Below are positions 55,612 through 64,000 of a stretch of 64,000 nucleotides of DNA, one piece after another. Position numbers and translations under genes: made by a program. The notes under the pieces are model-generated. The model was not told the origin of the DNA, did no database searches, and saw nothing but the letters and a program-made list of their open reading frames with translations. Each line of letters begins with the position of its first letter. The first letter of the stretch is position 1. The DNA comes from Rhodoferax sp. (GTDB taxonomy: Bacteria > Pseudomonadota > Gammaproteobacteria > Burkholderiales > Burkholderiaceae_C), in contig NZ_JAMPYG010000007.1 of NCBI RefSeq assembly GCF_023700745.1, positions 80,725 to 144,724 on the forward strand, given 5' to 3'.

Positions 55612-57234
55612 GTGCAATTCGATCCTGTTTTAATTCATCCCCGCAAGACCGCCATGACAGCGGCAGGCTTCTGGCGCGACCAGACCATCAACCATTTCAT
55701 GGCGCAGGCACTGCAAAACTGTCCTGACCACCCGGCAGTGGTGGCCTACCGCAGTGACGCAGCCACGCCGATGCGCCTGAGCTACAAGGCGCTGGACCAG
55801 CAGGTGGATCGCATCGCGCGCGGTCTGGTCGCACTTGGCGTGGGCCACAGCGATGTGGTGAGCTGGCAGCTGCCCAACTGGTGGGAGTTCATTGCGCTCT
55901 CACTGGCCTGCGCGCGCATTGGTGCCGTGGCGAATCCGATCATGCCGATCTTCCGCCAGCGCGAACTCAAGTTCATGCTCGACTTTGGCGAGACCAAGGT
56001 TTTCATCGTGCCCAAAAGCTACAAGGGGTTTGACTATGAAGCCATGGTCAACGGCATGCGCAATGACTTGCCCTTTCTGCAGCACCTGGTGGTGCTGGGT
56101 GGTGAGGGTGCCAACAGTTTCGAGGCCCTGCTGCAGCGCGACGACACACCGGCACTCACCGGCCCTGGCCTGGCACCCGATGACGTGCTGCTGCTGATGT
56201 ACACCTCGGGCACCACGGGTGAGCCCAAAGGTGTGATGCACACCTCCAACACACTGTTTGCCAACCTGCATGGCTTCATTGAAGCCTATGACCTGACGCA
56301 AAAAGACGTGATCCTGGGTGCTTCGCCCATGGCGCACCTGACCGGTTTTGGCTATCTGGCGATGATCCCGCTGATTTTGAACGCCACCACCGTGCTACAA
56401 GACATCTGGGAGCCCAAGCAGGCGCTGGAACTCATTCGTGATGAAGGCATCACGTTCAGCATGGCCTCCAGTCCGTTTGTGGTGGACATGTGCAACGCCG
56501 CTGAGGCGGGAAGTCCGGTGTCGCCCCGGTTTGCCAACTTCTGCTGCGCCGGCGCACCCATTCCGCCGGTGCTGATCGAGCGCGCCCGTCGGGTATTGGG
56601 TCTGGCGGTCAGCTCCGCCTGGGGCATGACTGAATGTGGTGCCGTGACCATCACCGAGCCCACGCGTACCGATGAAAAATCTGGCAGCACCGATGGGCGT
56701 GCGTTGTCCGGTATTGAGCTGAAAGTGGTGGATGCAGACGGCCAGCCCTTACCCACCGGTCAAACCGGCAACCTGTTGGTACGTGGCAACTCCCTGTTTG
56801 CCGGTTACCTGAAGCGCCCGCACCTGAATGCCACCGACGCCGACGGTTGGTTTGACACCGGCGACATGGCTTTTCTGGACGACGAAGGCTATGTCCGCAT
56901 CAACGGCCGCAGCAAGGACATCATCATTCGCGGGGGTGAAAACATCCCGGTCATGGAAATTGAAAACCTGCTTTACAAGCACCCAGCCGTGGCCATGGTC
57001 GCCATTGTGGGCTACCCGGATGCTCGTTTGGGTGAGAAAGCCTGCGCCTTTGTCACCGTCAAACCCGGGCACAGCTTCTCGATGGAGGAAATGAGCCGCT
57101 ACCTGTCAGAAAACCAGGTGACGCGCCAATACCATCCCGAGCGACTGGAGCTGATGGAAGAAATGCCCAAAACACCCAGTGGCAAGCTGCAAAAGTTCAA
57201 GCTGCGCGAATCGGCAAAAACATTTGCGCAATGA
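55612..57234 (+). CDS. aliA: cyclohexanecarboxylate-CoA ligase
   Basis: AliA activates cyclohexanecarboxylate with ATP and CoA. The 540-residue ANL enzyme has LMYTSGTTGEPKGVMHTSNT, AWGMTECGAVT, WFDTGDMAFLDDEG, GRSKDIIIRGGENIPVMEIE and the catalytic Lys in PSGKLQKFKLRE. An LPNWWEF segment near residue 85 is typical of this ligase group. It starts with GTG, preceded by AAAGGAG at 7 nt. It leads a plus-strand operon with an SDR and the liv-type transporter genes, so uptake and activation appear to be co-expressed. Confidence 0.86.
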   Translation: MQFDPVLIHPRKTAMTAAGFWRDQTINHFMAQALQNCPDHPAVVAYRSDAATPMRLSYKALDQQVDRIARGLVALGVGHSDVVSWQLPNWWEFIALSLACARIGAVANPIMPIFRQRELKFMLDFGETKVFIVPKSYKGFDYEAMVNGMRNDLPFLQHLVVLGGEGANSFEALLQRDDTPALTGPGLAPDDVLLLMYTSGTTGEPKGVMHTSNTLFANLHGFIEAYDLTQKDVILGASPMAHLTGFGYLAMIPLILNATTVLQDIWEPKQALELIRDEGITFSMASSPFVVDMCNAAEAGSPVSPRFANFCCAGAPIPPVLIERARRVLGLAVSSAWGMTECGAVTITEPTRTDEKSGSTDGRALSGIELKVVDADGQPLPTGQTGNLLVRGNSLFAGYLKRPHLNATDADGWFDTGDMAFLDDEGYVRINGRSKDIIIRGGENIPVMEIENLLYKHPAVAMVAIVGYPDARLGEKACAFVTVKPGHSFSMEEMSRYLSENQVTRQYHPERLELMEEMPKTPSGKLQKFKLRESAKTFAQ

Positions 57235-57252
57235 AAAACATTGAGAACAACC

Positions 57253-58068
57253 ATGTATGAACGGATGAACAAGGTGGCTGTGGTCACCGGTGCCGCCAAT
57301 GGCATTGGTTGGGCCACTGCACAAAGATGGGCACAGGAGGGCTACCAGGTTGCGCTGCTGGACATGAGCAGCGAAGCCGTCCTGGCGCGCGCCAATGAAC
57401 TGGGGCAGCCGCACATCGGCCTGGCGTGTGACGTGACCAGCGAATCAAGTGTGACTGCGGCCATTACGGCCGTGATGTCAAACTTTGGCCGCATCGACAC
57501 CCTGGTCAACAACGCCGGTATTGGCGACCAGACTGGCGCTACCGTGATGCAGAACGTCGAGGCGTTCGATCGGGTGCTGGCGGTTCACCTGCGTGGCACC
57601 TTTCTGATGAGCCAGGCCGTTGCACGGGTCATGCTTGCGGCAACACCTGATGCCACCGGCGCGCGCGGCAGCATGGTCAATCTTGGCTCCATTGCCAGCA
57701 GCATCGGCCTGCCTGCACGCAATGCCTACAGCGCGGCCAAGGCTGGCATTGTGGGCATGACACGTGCCATGGCGAGTGAATGGGCACGCGCGGGCATCCG
57801 CGTCAACGCGGTGGCACCGGGTTATGTGCGCACGGCCTTGATCAACGAGCTGGAGCGCAAAGGCGCGCTGGATGCCAAGGGCATCGCGCACCGGACCCCA
57901 CTCGGGAGAATGGCCGACCCGGCAGAAATTGCCGAAGCCATTGTTTTTCTTGGCTCGGGCAGGGCCAGTTACATCACCGGAGCGGTGCTGCCCGTCGATG
58001 GTGGCTGGACCGCTTTTGGCGCCCCGGAAGGCACGCTACAGCCCGTGGCAGAGCCAGCTTGCGCCTGA
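57253..58068 (+). CDS. short-chain dehydrogenase/reductase downstream of aliA
   Basis: This protein of about 271 residues has TGAANGIG for NAD(P), NNAGIGDQ, a catalytic Ser in GSIASSIG, Y-x3-K in YSAAKAG, and the end ITGAVLPVDGGW. I chose the ATG at 57253; an in-frame TTG at 57241 is less likely. It sits 18 bp after aliA and 31 bp before the permease gene. It may be a second hydroxyacyl-CoA dehydrogenase for the ring or the pimelyl-CoA chain; the sequence alone does not tell. Confidence 0.85.
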   Translation: MYERMNKVAVVTGAANGIGWATAQRWAQEGYQVALLDMSSEAVLARANELGQPHIGLACDVTSESSVTAAITAVMSNFGRIDTLVNNAGIGDQTGATVMQNVEAFDRVLAVHLRGTFLMSQAVARVMLAATPDATGARGSMVNLGSIASSIGLPARNAYSAAKAGIVGMTRAMASEWARAGIRVNAVAPGYVRTALINELERKGALDAKGIAHRTPLGRMADPAEIAEAIVFLGSGRASYITGAVLPVDGGWTAFGAPEGTLQPVAEPACA

Positions 58069-58099
58069 GCCATTTCATACAAAAACAAGGAGACACACT

Positions 58100-58951
58100 G
58101 TGTTGACCATCAATATATTCAACGGCCTGGTTTACGGCGCATTACTGATCGTGATGTGCTCTGGCCTGGCCTTGATCTACGGCTTGCGCCGTGTCGTGAA
58201 TTTTGCGCACGGCTCGCTTTACATGCTGGGGGCCTATCTGGGCTACACGATCGCCGGCTACAGCAACTTCTGGGTGGCATTGGTGGCAGCCCCGGCCATC
58301 ATGGCCGTTTTGGGTGTGCTGTTGGACCGTTACGGTTTTAGGCTGCTGCAGGACCGCGACCCCTTGAGCGTGGTGCTGGTCACTTTCGGCCTGTTGCTGA
58401 TCATCGAAGACTTTGTGCAGAGCGTCTGGGGGAAGAGCAACTTTTCGATGGCGGCGCCAGAGCTGCTCAACGTCACGGTGGACTTGTTCGGCACACCGGT
58501 GCCAGCTTATCGCATCGCAGTGATTGGTGTGGGTGCCCTGGTCGCCCTGGGTTTGAGTCTTTGGCTGCGCTACTCCAAGATCGGCCTGTTTGTGCGGGCT
58601 TCCAGTACCGACCCCACCACCACGGCCATGCAGGGCGTGAATACCGACGTGCTGAGCGCCGGTGTGGTGGGTCTGGGCACCGCGTTGGCCGGATTGGCCG
58701 GTGTGGTCGCAGCACCGTTCCTGTCCTTGTCACCGACCATGAGCAGCGACGTGATCATCGACTCCTTTGTGGTGGTGGTGATCGGCGGACTGGGCTCGCT
58801 GGCCGGTGCCTTTGTGGCGGCGATGGTGCTGGGGATGATCCAGGCGGTGGGTGCGGTGTATTTGCCGGACATTGCCGCCATGCTTCCCTTTGCGCTGATG
58901 ATCGCCATCCTGATCTGGAAACCCGCCGGTCTGGCCGGAAGCCGTACTTAA
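58100..58951 (+). CDS. branched-chain-type ABC transporter permease (LivH-like)
   Basis: This 283-residue membrane protein has LNGLVYGALLIVMCSGLALIYGLRRVVNFAHGSLYMLGAYLG-like features typical of LivH, and a C-terminal GGLGSLAGAFVAAMVLG loop that contacts the ATPase. I start at the GTG at 58100, with AAGGAG 7 nt upstream. It is the first of five contiguous transporter genes after aliA and the SDR. Liv-type systems carry amino acids but also many aromatic and alicyclic acids; the location points to the latter. Confidence 0.87.
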   Translation: MLTINIFNGLVYGALLIVMCSGLALIYGLRRVVNFAHGSLYMLGAYLGYTIAGYSNFWVALVAAPAIMAVLGVLLDRYGFRLLQDRDPLSVVLVTFGLLLIIEDFVQSVWGKSNFSMAAPELLNVTVDLFGTPVPAYRIAVIGVGALVALGLSLWLRYSKIGLFVRASSTDPTTTAMQGVNTDVLSAGVVGLGTALAGLAGVVAAPFLSLSPTMSSDVIIDSFVVVVIGGLGSLAGAFVAAMVLGMIQAVGAVYLPDIAAMLPFALMIAILIWKPAGLAGSRT

Positions 58952-58963
58952 GAAGGTAACCCA

Positions 58964-59941
58964 ATGTCTATTCAACGAATCAGTCTGAGCACTGCCATTG
59001 CCCTGGGTGTGGGTGTGGCTGTAACCCTTGGCAGCTCGGCCAATCTGTTGTCCCTGCTGACCCAGGCCATCATCTCTGCCGTGTTTGCCATCGGTGTCGG
59101 TCTGCTGCTGCGCCAAAACGGCATGGTCAGTTTTGGCCACGCCTTGTTCTTTGGCTCTGCTGGCTACTTCATTGGCATCATGCTGCAACTCAAGGTGATG
59201 CCAGCCGAAGCTGCCATTCTGGTCACCCTGCTGGTCTTGACATTGACGGCCTTTGTCATGGGCCTGGTGATCGTTCGGGTGCCGGGTATAGCCTTTGGCA
59301 TGTTGACACTGGCCATTGGCCAGATGTTCTACCTGACCGCCTCGCGTTCACGCGGCCTCACCGGCGGCGCAGATGGCATGAGCATTGACTGGCCCTCCAC
59401 GTTATTTGGCGTACCGATGTCAATATTGGTCAAACCGGACAGGATGTTTTTGATCTCCTGGGTGACACTGGTGCTGGTGTTGCTGTTGCTGGCGCTGCTG
59501 CTGCGTACACGTTTTGGCAGCATCACCGAAGCCGTCCGCGACAACGAGGAACGCGCCAGGTTCATCGGCATCCGCACCTTGTGGCCAAGGGCGGCGGTCT
59601 ATGCCTTGTCGGCCACCGTGTCCGGCATAGCCGGCTTGTTGTCTGCCCTGAACACGGGTTTTATCTCACCGGAAAACCTGCACTGGAGCCTGTCGGGTGT
59701 GACGCTGATGATGGTGGTGGTGGGCGGTTACAAGGTGTTGTGGGGCCCGGCCCTGGGCGCCGTGGTCTACTTTTTGGCGAAAGACATTCTGGGTCACTAT
59801 GCCAACCACTGGATGACCATCTTCGGCATGATCTTGATTGCAGTCATCGTTTTTTCACCAACCGGCATTGCCGGGACTGTGGCGAAATTGGTCCGGGGGA
59901 AATCTCAACCCGGTACGTTGGTCAAGACTTTGGGGCACTGA
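58964..59941 (+). CDS. branched-chain-type ABC transporter permease (LivM-like)
   Basis: This 325-residue permease has the LivM pattern: RQNGMVSFGHALFFGSAGYF near the start, ITEAVRDNEERARFIGI in the cytoplasmic loop, and LMMVVVGGYKVLWGPALGA. About eight to nine membrane segments can be counted. AAGG precedes the ATG at the usual distance, and the stop codon is directly followed by the livG-like ATG. It pairs with the LivH-like permease to form the channel. Confidence 0.88.
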   Translation: MSIQRISLSTAIALGVGVAVTLGSSANLLSLLTQAIISAVFAIGVGLLLRQNGMVSFGHALFFGSAGYFIGIMLQLKVMPAEAAILVTLLVLTLTAFVMGLVIVRVPGIAFGMLTLAIGQMFYLTASRSRGLTGGADGMSIDWPSTLFGVPMSILVKPDRMFLISWVTLVLVLLLLALLLRTRFGSITEAVRDNEERARFIGIRTLWPRAAVYALSATVSGIAGLLSALNTGFISPENLHWSLSGVTLMMVVVGGYKVLWGPALGAVVYFLAKDILGHYANHWMTIFGMILIAVIVFSPTGIAGTVAKLVRGKSQPGTLVKTLGH

Positions 59942-60673
59942 ATGAACACTTCAGATAACGAACTGGTGCTCGATGCACAGGATGTGGCCATCCACTACGG
60001 TGGGGTCAAGGCAGTCGATGGGGTGACATTAAGCCTGCATAAAGGCCAGATTCACGGGTTAATTGGCCCCAACGGCGCCGGCAAGTCGACCGTTATCGAC
60101 GCCATTACCGGGCGGGTGCCGCTCACGCGTGGCAAGGTCTTGCTGGGTGGTATCGACGTGACCGAGCTGGGGCCAACGCAGCGCAGGCAACGTGGCTTGT
60201 CGCGCAGCTTCCAGCGCACCAGTATCTTTGCCCAGATGATGGTGCGTCAGCAGGTCGAACTGGCCTCCTACAAGATGGGCGTGGTCGACTCCGGTGCGGA
60301 TGCAGATGCCATCCTGCAAGAGCTTGACCTGATGCACTTGACCCATGCCGTGGCCGCAGATTTAGGCTATGGCGAGCAACGCCGCCTCGACTTGGCGCTG
60401 GCACTGGTGGGTCGCCCGTCGGTGCTGCTGCTGGACGAACCCATGGCCGGTCTGTCGGTCAAGGAGTCGCACGATCTGGCGAAACACCTGCAGGCCCTAA
60501 CCTCGCGCTGGGAGGTTTCGGTGCTGCTGGTCGAGCACGACATGGACGTGGTGTTTGGCATCTCTGATGTGGTGACGGTATTTGAATTGGGTCGCGTGAT
60601 CGCCAATGGCGAGCCCGCCACCGTGCGGGCGGACCCCAGGGTGCGTACCGCTTATCTCGGGAGTGCAGCATGA
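59942..60673 (+). CDS. ABC transporter ATP-binding protein (LivG-like)
   Basis: This 243-residue ATPase has Walker A GPNGAGKST (42-50), Walker B VLLLDEPMAGL and the switch His in LLVEHDMDVVFGI. The signature is LGYGEQRRLDLALAL, the YGEQRRL form usual for LivG instead of LSGGQ. It is adjacent to livM without spacing and overlaps livF by 4 nt (ATGA). Confidence 0.9.
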   Translation: MNTSDNELVLDAQDVAIHYGGVKAVDGVTLSLHKGQIHGLIGPNGAGKSTVIDAITGRVPLTRGKVLLGGIDVTELGPTQRRQRGLSRSFQRTSIFAQMMVRQQVELASYKMGVVDSGADADAILQELDLMHLTHAVAADLGYGEQRRLDLALALVGRPSVLLLDEPMAGLSVKESHDLAKHLQALTSRWEVSVLLVEHDMDVVFGISDVVTVFELGRVIANGEPATVRADPRVRTAYLGSAA

Positions 60674-61374
60674 CAGTGTTATTGAAGCTTGAGCAGATCA
60701 ACGCCTTTTATGGATCGGCACACATCCTGCATGACCTGGATTTGACGGTGAACACCGGCGAGCGGGTGGCGCTGGTGGGCCGCAACGGTGTCGGCAAAAC
60801 CACCGTGGTCAACACCATTTTGGGGCTGGCGACGATGCGCAGTGGCCAGATTCACCTGGGTTCTTACGCACTCAAAAATCCGCGTCCCTACGTTGCGGCG
60901 CAGCACGGCGTCGTTGTGGTACCGCAAGGCCGGCGCATTGTGGCCAATTTGTCGGTTGAAGAGAACCTGCTGCTCGGCGCTGCGGTCGGGCGCAAAGGGC
61001 CATGGAACCTGCCCGAGATCTACAAGCTCTTTCCCATTCTGCAAGAGCGCGCCCACACCTCGGGCACGGCGCTCTCGGGCGGCCAGCAGCAGATGCTGGC
61101 GGTCGGGCGAGCCCTGATGGCCAACCCCAGTCTGATCCTGCTGGACGAACCCACCGAGGGTCTGGCCCCGGTGATTGTGGACCAGCTGGCCGACATCTTC
61201 AACCTGGTCGCAGCCCAAGGCACCGCCTTGTTGCTGATCGAGCAAAACATGAGCCTGGTGGTGCGTGTGGCCGAGCGATATTGCGCCATGGCCAAGGGCG
61301 CCGTGGTGGCACAAGGCCGGGTGGAGAACACCCGCGAGAGCCTGGTCGACCTGGAAAACCATGTGATGGTTTGA
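60670..61374 (+). CDS. ABC transporter ATP-binding protein (LivF-like)
   Basis: This 234-residue ATPase has Walker [10 protein letters not shown], signature [15 protein letters not shown], Walker [12 protein letters not shown] and [17 protein letters not shown], the LivF pattern. It forms the heterodimeric motor with the LivG-like protein. Its start overlaps livG, so the two are made together. Confidence 0.9.
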   Translation: MTVLLKLEQINAFYGSAHILHDLDLTVNTGERVALVGRNGVGKTTVVNTILGLATMRSGQIHLGSYALKNPRPYVAAQHGVVVVPQGRRIVANLSVEENLLLGAAVGRKGPWNLPEIYKLFPILQERAHTSGTALSGGQQQMLAVGRALMANPSLILLDEPTEGLAPVIVDQLADIFNLVAAQGTALLLIEQNMSLVVRVAERYCAMAKGAVVAQGRVENTRESLVDLENHVMV

Positions 61375-61440
61375 CATTCTTTTTTTGTGTAAGTAGCGGT
61401 TGCCGGACCGATTCCGGCCATTCAATCTGGAGACAACAAC

Positions 61441-62628
61441 ATGTTCAAAATCAAACCCCTACAGCGCACCTTGATGGCACTGGCCCTTACCTCTGCCCTG
61501 CCATTCACGGCTTGGGCCCAGGGCAAGGAGCCGATCAAGGTCGGCCTGGTGTCGTCCAAGTCTGGCGTCTTCGCCGAGCAAGGCGGTGAAGTCATCAACG
61601 CCATCAAGTTCGCGATCGAAGAGGCCAATGCCAGGGGCGGTGTCGATGGCCGCAAGGTCGAGCTGTCCGAGGCTGATGACGAGAGCACGCCCGATGCCGG
61701 TCGCCGCGTCGCCGAGAAGCTGTCGCGCGACGGCTACAACCTGCTGATCGGCGCGGTGCCATCGTCAATCTCGCTGGCCATCATGCAAAACCTCGACCGC
61801 TGGGACGCCGCCTACTTTGTGCAGGCTTCCAAATCCGACAAGATCACCACCGACAGCTGCAAGGCGCGCGCCATCCGCACCAACCACTCGGACGCCATGG
61901 ACATCGCCATGATCAAGGAGTGGGCCAAGACCATCAAGGGCAATACGTTTGCCACCCTCGGCGCCGACTACGTCTGGGGCCGGGATTCTGCCGAGTCGTT
62001 CAAGAAGGCCGTTGAAGCCCAGGGCAAGAAGGTGCCGCTGAGCCTGTACGTGCCACTGGGCACCAAGGACTTCTCGCCCTACCTGGCGCAACTCAAGGCG
62101 GCCAACGTGGACGCGATCTGGGTGGCCGAGGTGGGCCGTGACGCCATCGCTTTCATGAAGCAGTCGGCAGAATTCAACCTCAAGACCCCGCTGCTCACCC
62201 ACGCCATGCTGTCAAACTTCATGATCAATGCGGTCGGCAAGTTTTACGAAGGTGTGCCGGGCAACCTGGGCTACTCGCCGGATCTGGACAACCCGCGCAA
62301 CAAGGACTTTGTCAAGTCATTCAAGGCCAAGTTCAACCGTTTGCCGACCGACGTGGAAGGCCAGGCCTACAACGGCGTCCAGATCATGTTTGAAGGTGTG
62401 AAGCTGGCCAAAAGTGTCAAGCCGGCCGACGTGACCAACGCCTTGCGTCAGAACGTCACGCTCGACACCATCTACGGCAAGGTGGCTTTGCGTGCGGCGG
62501 ACAACCAACTGGTGCTGCCCAATTACGTGGGTCGTGTCAAAACGGTGGACGGCGCGCTGCGCCAAGTGGTTGAGCAGACCTTTGATGCCTCCCTGACCCC
62601 ACCGCCATCACCTTTGTGCAAGATGTAA
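61441..62628 (+). CDS. periplasmic substrate-binding protein (LivK-like)
   Basis: This 395-residue protein captures the transported acid for the liv-type system. A Sec signal peptide spans residues 1-26 (basic MFKIK, hydrophobic [16 protein letters not shown]), with cleavage expected after AWA. The mature part follows the type 1 periplasmic binding fold: [43 protein letters not shown], and [17 protein letters not shown]. The ligand is not readable, but operon position after aliA suggests cyclohexanecarboxylate or a relative. A terminator follows 11 bp after the stop. Confidence 0.88.
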   Translation: MFKIKPLQRTLMALALTSALPFTAWAQGKEPIKVGLVSSKSGVFAEQGGEVINAIKFAIEEANARGGVDGRKVELSEADDESTPDAGRRVAEKLSRDGYNLLIGAVPSSISLAIMQNLDRWDAAYFVQASKSDKITTDSCKARAIRTNHSDAMDIAMIKEWAKTIKGNTFATLGADYVWGRDSAESFKKAVEAQGKKVPLSLYVPLGTKDFSPYLAQLKAANVDAIWVAEVGRDAIAFMKQSAEFNLKTPLLTHAMLSNFMINAVGKFYEGVPGNLGYSPDLDNPRNKDFVKSFKAKFNRLPTDVEGQAYNGVQIMFEGVKLAKSVKPADVTNALRQNVTLDTIYGKVALRAADNQLVLPNYVGRVKTVDGALRQVVEQTFDASLTPPPSPLCKM

Positions 62629-62639
62629 TTTGAGCTTGC

Positions 62640-62663
62640 GTCCTCCCGGGAGGGAGGACTTTT
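62640..62663 (+). terminator. rho-independent terminator after the livK-like gene
   Basis: GTCCTCCC, a GGGA loop and GGGAGGAC form a perfect 8-bp GC-rich stem, followed by TTTT. It probably ends the aliA-liv transcript, though some read-through into the next gene 32 bp on is possible because the T-run is short. Confidence 0.78.
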
Positions 62664-62695
62664 CCTGCATTGCTATTTTCAATCGGAGACCTTTC

Positions 62696-63871
62696 ATGGC
62701 CCACGCAACATTCAACTGGCAAGATCCCTTTTTGCTTGATCAGCTACTCAGCGATGACGAACGCGCCGTGCGCGATGCGGCACGCGCCTACTGCCAGGAT
62801 CGCCTCGCGCCACGGGTGCTGCAGGCATTCCGGCAAGAGAAAACCGATCCGGCCATTTTTCGCGAGATGGGGAAGCTGGGCTTGTTGGGTACCACCATTC
62901 CCGAAGCCTATGGTGGCGCCGGCATGAACTATGTCTGTTACGGGCTGGTGGCGCGTGAGGTCGAAGCTGTCGACTCCGGTTACCGCTCCATGATGAGTGT
63001 GCAGTCCTCTCTCGTCATGGTGCCCATCAATGAATTTGGTACCGAAGCGCAAAAACAGAAGTACCTGCCCAAACTCGCCACCGGCGAATACATTGGCTGC
63101 TTCGGCCTGACCGAGCCTAACCATGGCTCCGATCCGGGCAGCATGATCACGCGTGCCCGCAAAGTGCCGGGCGGCTACCGCCTCACGGGTGCCAAGATGT
63201 GGATCACCAACTCACCCATTGCGGACGTCTTTGTGGTCTGGGCCAAAGACGACGAGGGTGCAATTCGCGGCTTCGTGCTGGAAAAAGGCTCGCAGGGTTT
63301 GAGCGCACCCGCCATCCACGGCAAGGTAGGCTTGCGCGCCAGCATCACCGGCGAAATCGTGATGGAAGAAGTTTTCTGTCCGGAAGAAAACGCCTTCCCC
63401 GATGTGCGCGGACTCAAAGGCCCGTTTACCTGCCTGAATTCCGCCCGTTACGGCATTGCCTGGGGCGCCCTGGGTGCTGCCGAAGACTGCTTTCACCGCG
63501 CCCGTCAGTACGTGCTGGATCGCAAACAATTTGGCAAGCCGCTTGCTGCCAACCAGCTGGTGCAGAAAAAACTGGCCGACATGCTAACCGATATCTCACT
63601 CGGTTTGCAGGGCTGCCTGCGCTTGGGTCGCATGAAAGACGAAGGTACTGCGGCCGTGGAAATCACCTCAATTCTCAAACGCAACAGCTGTGGCAAGGCA
63701 CTTGAAATCGCCCGCACCGCGCGCGACATGCTCGGTGGCAATGGCATCAGCGACGAGTTTGGCATTGCCCGCCACATGGTCAACCTCGAGGTCGTCAACA
63801 CTTACGAAGGCACGCACGATGTGCATGCCCTCATTCTTGGCCGTGCCATCACCGGCATTGCCGCATTCTGA
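62696..63871 (+). CDS. gcdH: glutaryl-CoA dehydrogenase
   Basis: GcdH oxidises and decarboxylates glutaryl-CoA to crotonyl-CoA with FAD. The 391-residue protein carries the family hallmarks: Arg97 in [15 protein letters not shown], which binds the free carboxylate; [14 protein letters not shown]; and the base Glu371 in [17 protein letters not shown] chose the ATG at 62696 with GGAG upstream; the frame opens earlier within the terminator. Pimelyl-CoA from BadI gives glutaryl-CoA after one beta-oxidation round, so this enzyme completes the alicyclic route. Confidence 0.92.
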   Translation: MAHATFNWQDPFLLDQLLSDDERAVRDAARAYCQDRLAPRVLQAFRQEKTDPAIFREMGKLGLLGTTIPEAYGGAGMNYVCYGLVAREVEAVDSGYRSMMSVQSSLVMVPINEFGTEAQKQKYLPKLATGEYIGCFGLTEPNHGSDPGSMITRARKVPGGYRLTGAKMWITNSPIADVFVVWAKDDEGAIRGFVLEKGSQGLSAPAIHGKVGLRASITGEIVMEEVFCPEENAFPDVRGLKGPFTCLNSARYGIAWGALGAAEDCFHRARQYVLDRKQFGKPLAANQLVQKKLADMLTDISLGLQGCLRLGRMKDEGTAAVEITSILKRNSCGKALEIARTARDMLGGNGISDEFGIARHMVNLEVVNTYEGTHDVHALILGRAITGIAAF

Positions 63872-63890
63872 CATTTCAGGAGTTTTGAAG

Positions 63891-64000
63891 ATGAAAATTC
63901 TGGTCGCAGTCAAACGCGTGGTGGACTACAACGTGAAGGTCCGGGTGAAGACGGACAACACGGGAGTAGACACCGCCAACGTCAAAATGAGCATGAACCC
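63891..64000 (+). CDS. etfB: electron transfer flavoprotein beta subunit (5' part)
   Basis: Only the first 36 codons are in the window: [20 protein letters not shown] then [16 protein letters not shown]. This is the unmistakable start of EtfB. ETF takes electrons from acyl-CoA dehydrogenases, of which the window has five. AGGAG lies 8 nt before the ATG. It starts 19 bp after gcdH and is probably co-transcribed; etfA is expected just beyond the window edge. Confidence 0.92.
   Translation, partial: MKILVAVKRVVDYNVKVRVKTDNTGVDTANVKMSMN

Noticed and set aside
1..64000. tRNA, rRNA, insertion sequences or prophage
   Set aside because: I saw no transposase, integrase, phage gene or structural RNA on either strand; accessory character rests on the giant gene only.

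Overview
The window looks like chromosome of a high-GC betaproteobacterium, most likely a Comamonadaceae relative of Rhodoferax or Polaromonas. That placement rests on gene content and style (feoA-feoB-Cys-rich protein, TerC, DUF3750, YdcH, CoA-linked alicyclic acid catabolism with a Liv-type ABC transporter). No rRNA or tRNA gene was seen, so the genus is inference.

Region 1 (1-30824, minus strand) is a single open frame of at least 10,274 codons that runs off the left edge. It encodes a giant, almost Cys-free, Gly/Ala/Val/Asp/Thr-rich repeat protein. It has a LEPR-XLL-type motif at residues 50-59 and no classical signal peptide. It is built from several repeat families: five ~415-residue super-repeats near the N-terminus; an array of ~64-residue units with a four-unit higher-order period; EF-hand/dockerin-like inserts placed at one phase of that array; an AYVG-type array of ~123-residue units; scattered 'YYV' modules; and a beta-helix-like distal part. 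It is probably a giant secreted or surface adhesin. The many long plus-strand ORFs inside it are antisense shadows. Its 326-bp upstream region holds a perfect FNR-type box and a 12-bp inverted repeat.

Region 2 (31151-41473) concerns metals, signalling and small functions: a divergent FeoB-like permease with a degenerate G domain, a TerC-family protein, a CHASE3-PAS3-GGDEF-EAL protein, the feoA-feoB-Cys-rich operon under a near-ideal Fur box, a DUF3750 lipoprotein-like protein, a YdcH protein and a flavin reductase.

Region 3 (41618-50840) is an AraC-type regulator divergent from a tightly coupled operon: SDR, acyl-CoA ligase, crotonase, LCAD-type acyl-CoA dehydrogenase, a crotonase lacking both catalytic Glu residues, a 2,4-dienoyl-CoA-reductase-like Fe-S flavoenzyme and an EamA transporter. 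The substrate is unknown; a cyclic or unsaturated carboxylic acid is likely.

Region 4 (50864-64000) is a cyclohexanecarboxylate-type pathway. AliA (CoA ligase) and AliB (dehydrogenase) are divergent, with palindromic operators between them. BadH (2-hydroxycyclohexanecarboxyl-CoA dehydrogenase) and BadI (ring-opening hydrolase giving pimelyl-CoA) lie beside a MarR regulator (BadR). There is an extra acyl-CoA dehydrogenase, an SDR, a five-gene Liv-type ABC transporter for uptake, glutaryl-CoA dehydrogenase for the lower pathway, and the start of etfB, whose product would accept electrons from the dehydrogenases. A clear BadK hydratase is missing from this block; the intact crotonase of region 3 is a candidate.
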